This document shows positions 32,252 to 34,299 of a stretch of DNA of 34,299 nt, piece after piece; position 1 is the stretch's first letter; every line of letters begins with the position of its first letter. The position numbers were made by a program, and so were the translations under genes. The stretch comes from Bifidobacterium breve. Its GTDB lineage: Bacteria > Actinomycetota > Acidimicrobiia > Acidimicrobiales > Acidimicrobilacustridaceae. The stretch spans positions 1 to 34,299 of the forward strand of contig CAMCTW010000008.1 of the NCBI GenBank assembly GCA_945878645.1, written 5' to 3'. The notes beneath the pieces were generated by a model. The model was not told the DNA's origin and searched no databases. It saw only the letters and a list, made by a program, of their open reading frames with translations.

Positions 32252-32770
32252 GTTGCCCGCACCCGGGTCATGACTGCAGATGACATGAAGCGGGCCACCA
32301 AACGCATGGCCCACGAAATCATCGAGCGAAACCAGGGTCTCGATAACCTCGTTGTCATCGGTTTGCAGACCGGGGGTGTACCGCTTGCCTCCCGAATCTG
32401 CGATGCCCTTGAACTGATCGACGGCACGGAAGTCCCAGTCGGTTGTCTCGATGTTGCGTTCTACCGAGACGACATTGGGCTTCGGCCGGTGTTGCCCGAG
32501 ACCGTCACCGACATTCCCTGCGACCTCGACGGCCGCACAGTGATCCTGGTCGACGACGTCCTGTTCACCGGACGCACAATCCGAGCTGCGCTCGATGCTC
32601 TGTCTGACTACGGAAGAGCACGAGCCGTGCAACTGGCAGTGATGGTCGATAGGGGCCATCGAGAACTGCCGATCAGACCCGACTATGTCGGCAAGAACCT
32701 TCCGACACGACGCGACGAAGCCGTCGATGTCACAGCCGACGGCGTCGATCTCGGGGAGATGGTCAAGTGA
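32204..32770 (+). CDS. pyrR: PyrR, pyr operon RNA-binding regulator / uracil phosphoribosyltransferase fold
   Basis: Senses UMP/UTP, binds the pyr leader RNA and may have uracil phosphoribosyltransferase activity. From GTG 32204 it is 188 aa; AGGAAGGA stands 8 nt upstream. The family core begins at [14 protein letters not shown] and includes [22 protein letters not shown], the PRPP loop [21 protein letters not shown], and [25 protein letters not shown]. The alternative ATG at 32270 would give a Bacillus-like N-terminus ([16 protein letters not shown]) without a ribosome site; with it the region 32204-32269 would be a leader ORF ending in frame with pyrR. M. tuberculosis PyrR also has an N-terminal extension, which mildly favours the GTG. 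GTGA overlap with pyrB. Confidence 0.92.
   Translation: MAERERRLTPPYGGVFVARTRVMTADDMKRATKRMAHEIIERNQGLDNLVVIGLQTGGVPLASRICDALELIDGTEVPVGCLDVAFYRDDIGLRPVLPETVTDIPCDLDGRTVILVDDVLFTGRTIRAALDALSDYGRARAVQLAVMVDRGHRELPIRPDYVGKNLPTRRDEAVDVTADGVDLGEMVK
32228..32251 (+). terminator. Intrinsic terminator at the 5' end of pyrR
   Basis: A perfect 20-nt palindrome, ACGCCCCC-ATAT-GGGGGCGT (32228-32247), followed by further T residues to 32251 (five in a row from 32247, then GTT). Very strong by eye. It lies inside the pyrR reading frame opened by the GTG at 32204, where it encodes TPPYGGVFV. Confidence 0.85.
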
Positions 32771-33747
32771 ATCGACCAGTCACCAACCCACGCCACGGTC
32801 GCTTGCGCAGTTTGTTAACAATTTCCGATCTTGGTCCCGATATTGCAACGGGCATCTCCGAGGTCATGACGCTCACCGATTCATTCGTCGAGGTAAGTGA
32901 ACGAACGATCCCGAAAGTCCCGGCGCTGCGTGGCCGCACGGTGGTCTCACTCTTCTTCGAAGATTCCACACGTACCCGACTCAGCTTTGAAACCGCAGCA
33001 AGGCGGCTTTCCGCCGACACCATGAATTTCAGTGTGAACACTTCTTCGGTGAAGAAGGGGGAGTCACTCCGCGACACGATCGAAACCATCGAGGCCATGG
33101 GGGTCGACGCGATCGTGGTTCGGCACGCTTCGGCGGGCGTTCCTCGCCAAATCGCACAATGGGCGACAAGTGCGGTAATCAACGCCGGCGACGGATGGCA
33201 CGAACATCCCACGCAAGCGCTGCTCGATTGCTACACAATTCGCCAGCGGTTAGGCGATATCACCGGAAAGCGAATCGCCATCGTCGGCGACATCCGTCAT
33301 TCGCGAGTCGCTCGCAGCAACATCGCAGCCTTTACTGCCCTTGGCGCCGACGTCACTTTGGTTGCACCGCCAACTCTGCTTCCACCGAGCCTCGAAGGTT
33401 GGCCAGTCAAGGTGAGCACCGATATCGACGCCGTACTACCCACGGTCGATGTTTGTTACATGCTCCGCATGCAGCGCGAACGCATGACCGAGGCACTCAT
33501 TCCGACTATCCGCGAATACAGCTCCCGCTACGGGCTGAACGAACGACGTGCGGAACTGCTCCCTGACCACGCCCTGATCATGCATCCCGGTCCTATGAAT
33601 CGAGGGGTCGAAATCGACGCTGCGGTTGCCGATCTTCCCAACACCGTCATCGTCGACCAGGTCCGCAACGGAGTGGCGGTGCGCATGGCGGTTCTGTTCC
33701 TTCTCCTCGGAAGCGGAACCACATGGGGAGGCGAAGCCGATGTCTAA
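32767..33747 (+). CDS. pyrB: Aspartate carbamoyltransferase catalytic chain
   Basis: Condenses carbamoyl phosphate and aspartate, the first committed step of pyrimidine synthesis. 326 aa. Seen: [23 protein letters not shown] with the carbamoyl-phosphate site [72 protein letters not shown], the aspartate-binding MLRMQRERM, and [12 protein letters not shown]. Catalytic residues look complete. No regulatory pyrI is nearby, as expected outside proteobacteria and archaea. Overlaps pyrR by 4 nt and pyrC by 8 nt. Confidence 0.97.
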   Translation: MNRPVTNPRHGRLRSLLTISDLGPDIATGISEVMTLTDSFVEVSERTIPKVPALRGRTVVSLFFEDSTRTRLSFETAARRLSADTMNFSVNTSSVKKGESLRDTIETIEAMGVDAIVVRHASAGVPRQIAQWATSAVINAGDGWHEHPTQALLDCYTIRQRLGDITGKRIAIVGDIRHSRVARSNIAAFTALGADVTLVAPPTLLPPSLEGWPVKVSTDIDAVLPTVDVCYMLRMQRERMTEALIPTIREYSSRYGLNERRAELLPDHALIMHPGPMNRGVEIDAAVADLPNTVIVDQVRNGVAVRMAVLFLLLGSGTTWGGEADV

Positions 33748-34299
33748 GAACTCAAACAACAACGCGACGAACCGAAAGGCAATTGTGTCCGAGTCAGCAG
33801 GATGGATTCTCACTGGTGGGCGGGTCGTCGATCGGACCGGCGAACGAATTGCAGACGTCGCAATCGCTCCCGACGGAACGATTGCTGCAGTCGGTGTCGA
33901 TCTTGATCTCAAGGCACTGGGTCTTACGAAGGCACCGGTACTCGATGTCACTGGGTGTGTCGTTTCCCCCGGATTCGTTGACATCCACACGCACTTGCGT
34001 GAACCGGGCCGAGAAGAAGCAGAAACGATCGAAAGCGGAAGTCGAGCTGCCGCGCTTGGTGGCTACACCGCAGTGGTGGCGATGCCGAATACCGAACCGA
34101 CCATTGATTCGGTTGCTGTCGTTCGCCAAGTGCTCGATGCAGGACTCGCAGCAGGCTTGTGCGACGTGCGTTCGTCAGCCTCGATCACTCTCGGACGCGA
34201 AGGCGACGCACTTTCACCAATGGCAGAACTGGCGGCGGCCGGCGTTCGAATCTTCACCGACGACGGTTGCGGAGTTCAAAACGATCGACTCATGCGCCG
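33740..34299 (+). CDS. pyrC: Dihydroorotase, 3' end beyond the window
   Basis: Closes N-carbamoyl-aspartate to dihydroorotate. The gene begins ATG-TCT-AAG, overlapping the last 8 nt of pyrB, and stays open to the right edge (about 186 codons). After a polar, Asn-rich start ([13 protein letters not shown]) comes [27 protein letters not shown], then [27 protein letters not shown] with the metal-binding HxH and the substrate arginine, [17 protein letters not shown], and [11 protein letters not shown]. This is the class I (PyrC of Gram-positive type) pattern. pyrB-pyrC overlap suggests an ATCase-DHOase pair expressed at equal level. Confidence 0.95.
   Translation, partial: MSKNSNNNATNRKAIVSESAGWILTGGRVVDRTGERIADVAIAPDGTIAAVGVDLDLKALGLTKAPVLDVTGCVVSPGFVDIHTHLREPGREEAETIESGSRAAALGGYTAVVAMPNTEPTIDSVAVVRQVLDAGLAAGLCDVRSSASITLGREGDALSPMAELAAAGVRIFTDDGCGVQNDRLMR

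Noticed and set aside
1-34299. CRISPR array, prophage, transposase, toxin-antitoxin or tRNA genes
   Set aside because: Looked for direct-repeat arrays, transposase motifs and cloverleaf patterns along both strands and saw none.

Overview
The window is a dense stretch of bacterial housekeeping genes (about 29 protein genes, almost no free space, roughly 57-60 % GC by eye). It carries no mobile element, CRISPR array, tRNA or rRNA that I can see. Gene content and order point to Actinomycetota. The series ruvC-ruvA-ruvB ... yajC-secD-secF ... rel ... hisS ... aspS ... rarA ... alaS-ruvX-mltG-aroE-prepilin peptidase ... aroC-aroK-aroB-aroQ ... pepP-efp-nusB is a condensed version of the order known from Mycobacterium tuberculosis (ruvC to nusB region). 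A homodimeric-type AceE, a PyrR-led pyr operon and many apparently leaderless genes agree with this. The moderate GC and the retained queA/tgt pair suggest a deep branch such as Acidimicrobiia; that is inference, not proof.

Layout. 1-3320: the end of an alpha/beta-hydrolase-fold gene converging on aceE. 3449-4836: rnhA (with a perfect sliding-clamp-binding peptide at its C-terminus) and a short-chain dehydrogenase, closed by a strong terminator at 4858-4890. 4918-8187: ruvCAB (Holliday junction resolution) followed by queA. 8231-8518: ppnP on the minus strand. 8620-12815: tgt, yajC, secD, secF (queuosine insertion and Sec export accessory complex). 12859-18333: a 21-codon leader ORF, the (p)ppGpp enzyme rel, hisS and aspS. 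18375-20828: rarA and three small membrane-associated proteins. 20869-26674: alaS, ruvX, mltG, aroE and a prepilin peptidase. 26734-32131: aroC, aroK, aroB, aroQ, pepP, efp, nusB. 32139-34299: the pyr operon (pyrR, pyrB and the start of pyrC) behind an RNA attenuator.

How the genes work together. Four shikimate enzymes plus AroE form one co-directional run leading to chorismate. RuvABC, RuvX, RarA and RNase HI serve replication, recombination and repair. Rel, HisRS, AspRS, AlaRS, EF-P, NusB, QueA and Tgt serve translation and its control. Most neighbours overlap by 1 or 4 nt (TGATG, ATGA, GTGA), so translational coupling is probably widespread.

The most interesting signals are small: (i) QLSLF at the end of RNase HI; (ii) a PyrR-binding loop, antiterminator and intrinsic terminator before pyrB, with the terminator lying inside the reading frame of pyrR if the well-supported GTG start is used; (iii) a -10-like TANNNT hexamer placed 6-9 nt before the start codon of about ten transcription-unit-leading genes, predicting leaderless mRNAs, including a hidden 21-codon ORF just before rel; (iv) an exact 25-bp tandem duplication across the queA stop codon; (v) a hydrolase whose nucleophile position is glycine; (vi) an AspRS with the residue pattern of non-discriminating enzymes. 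I did not find a convincing wholly new multi-gene system.
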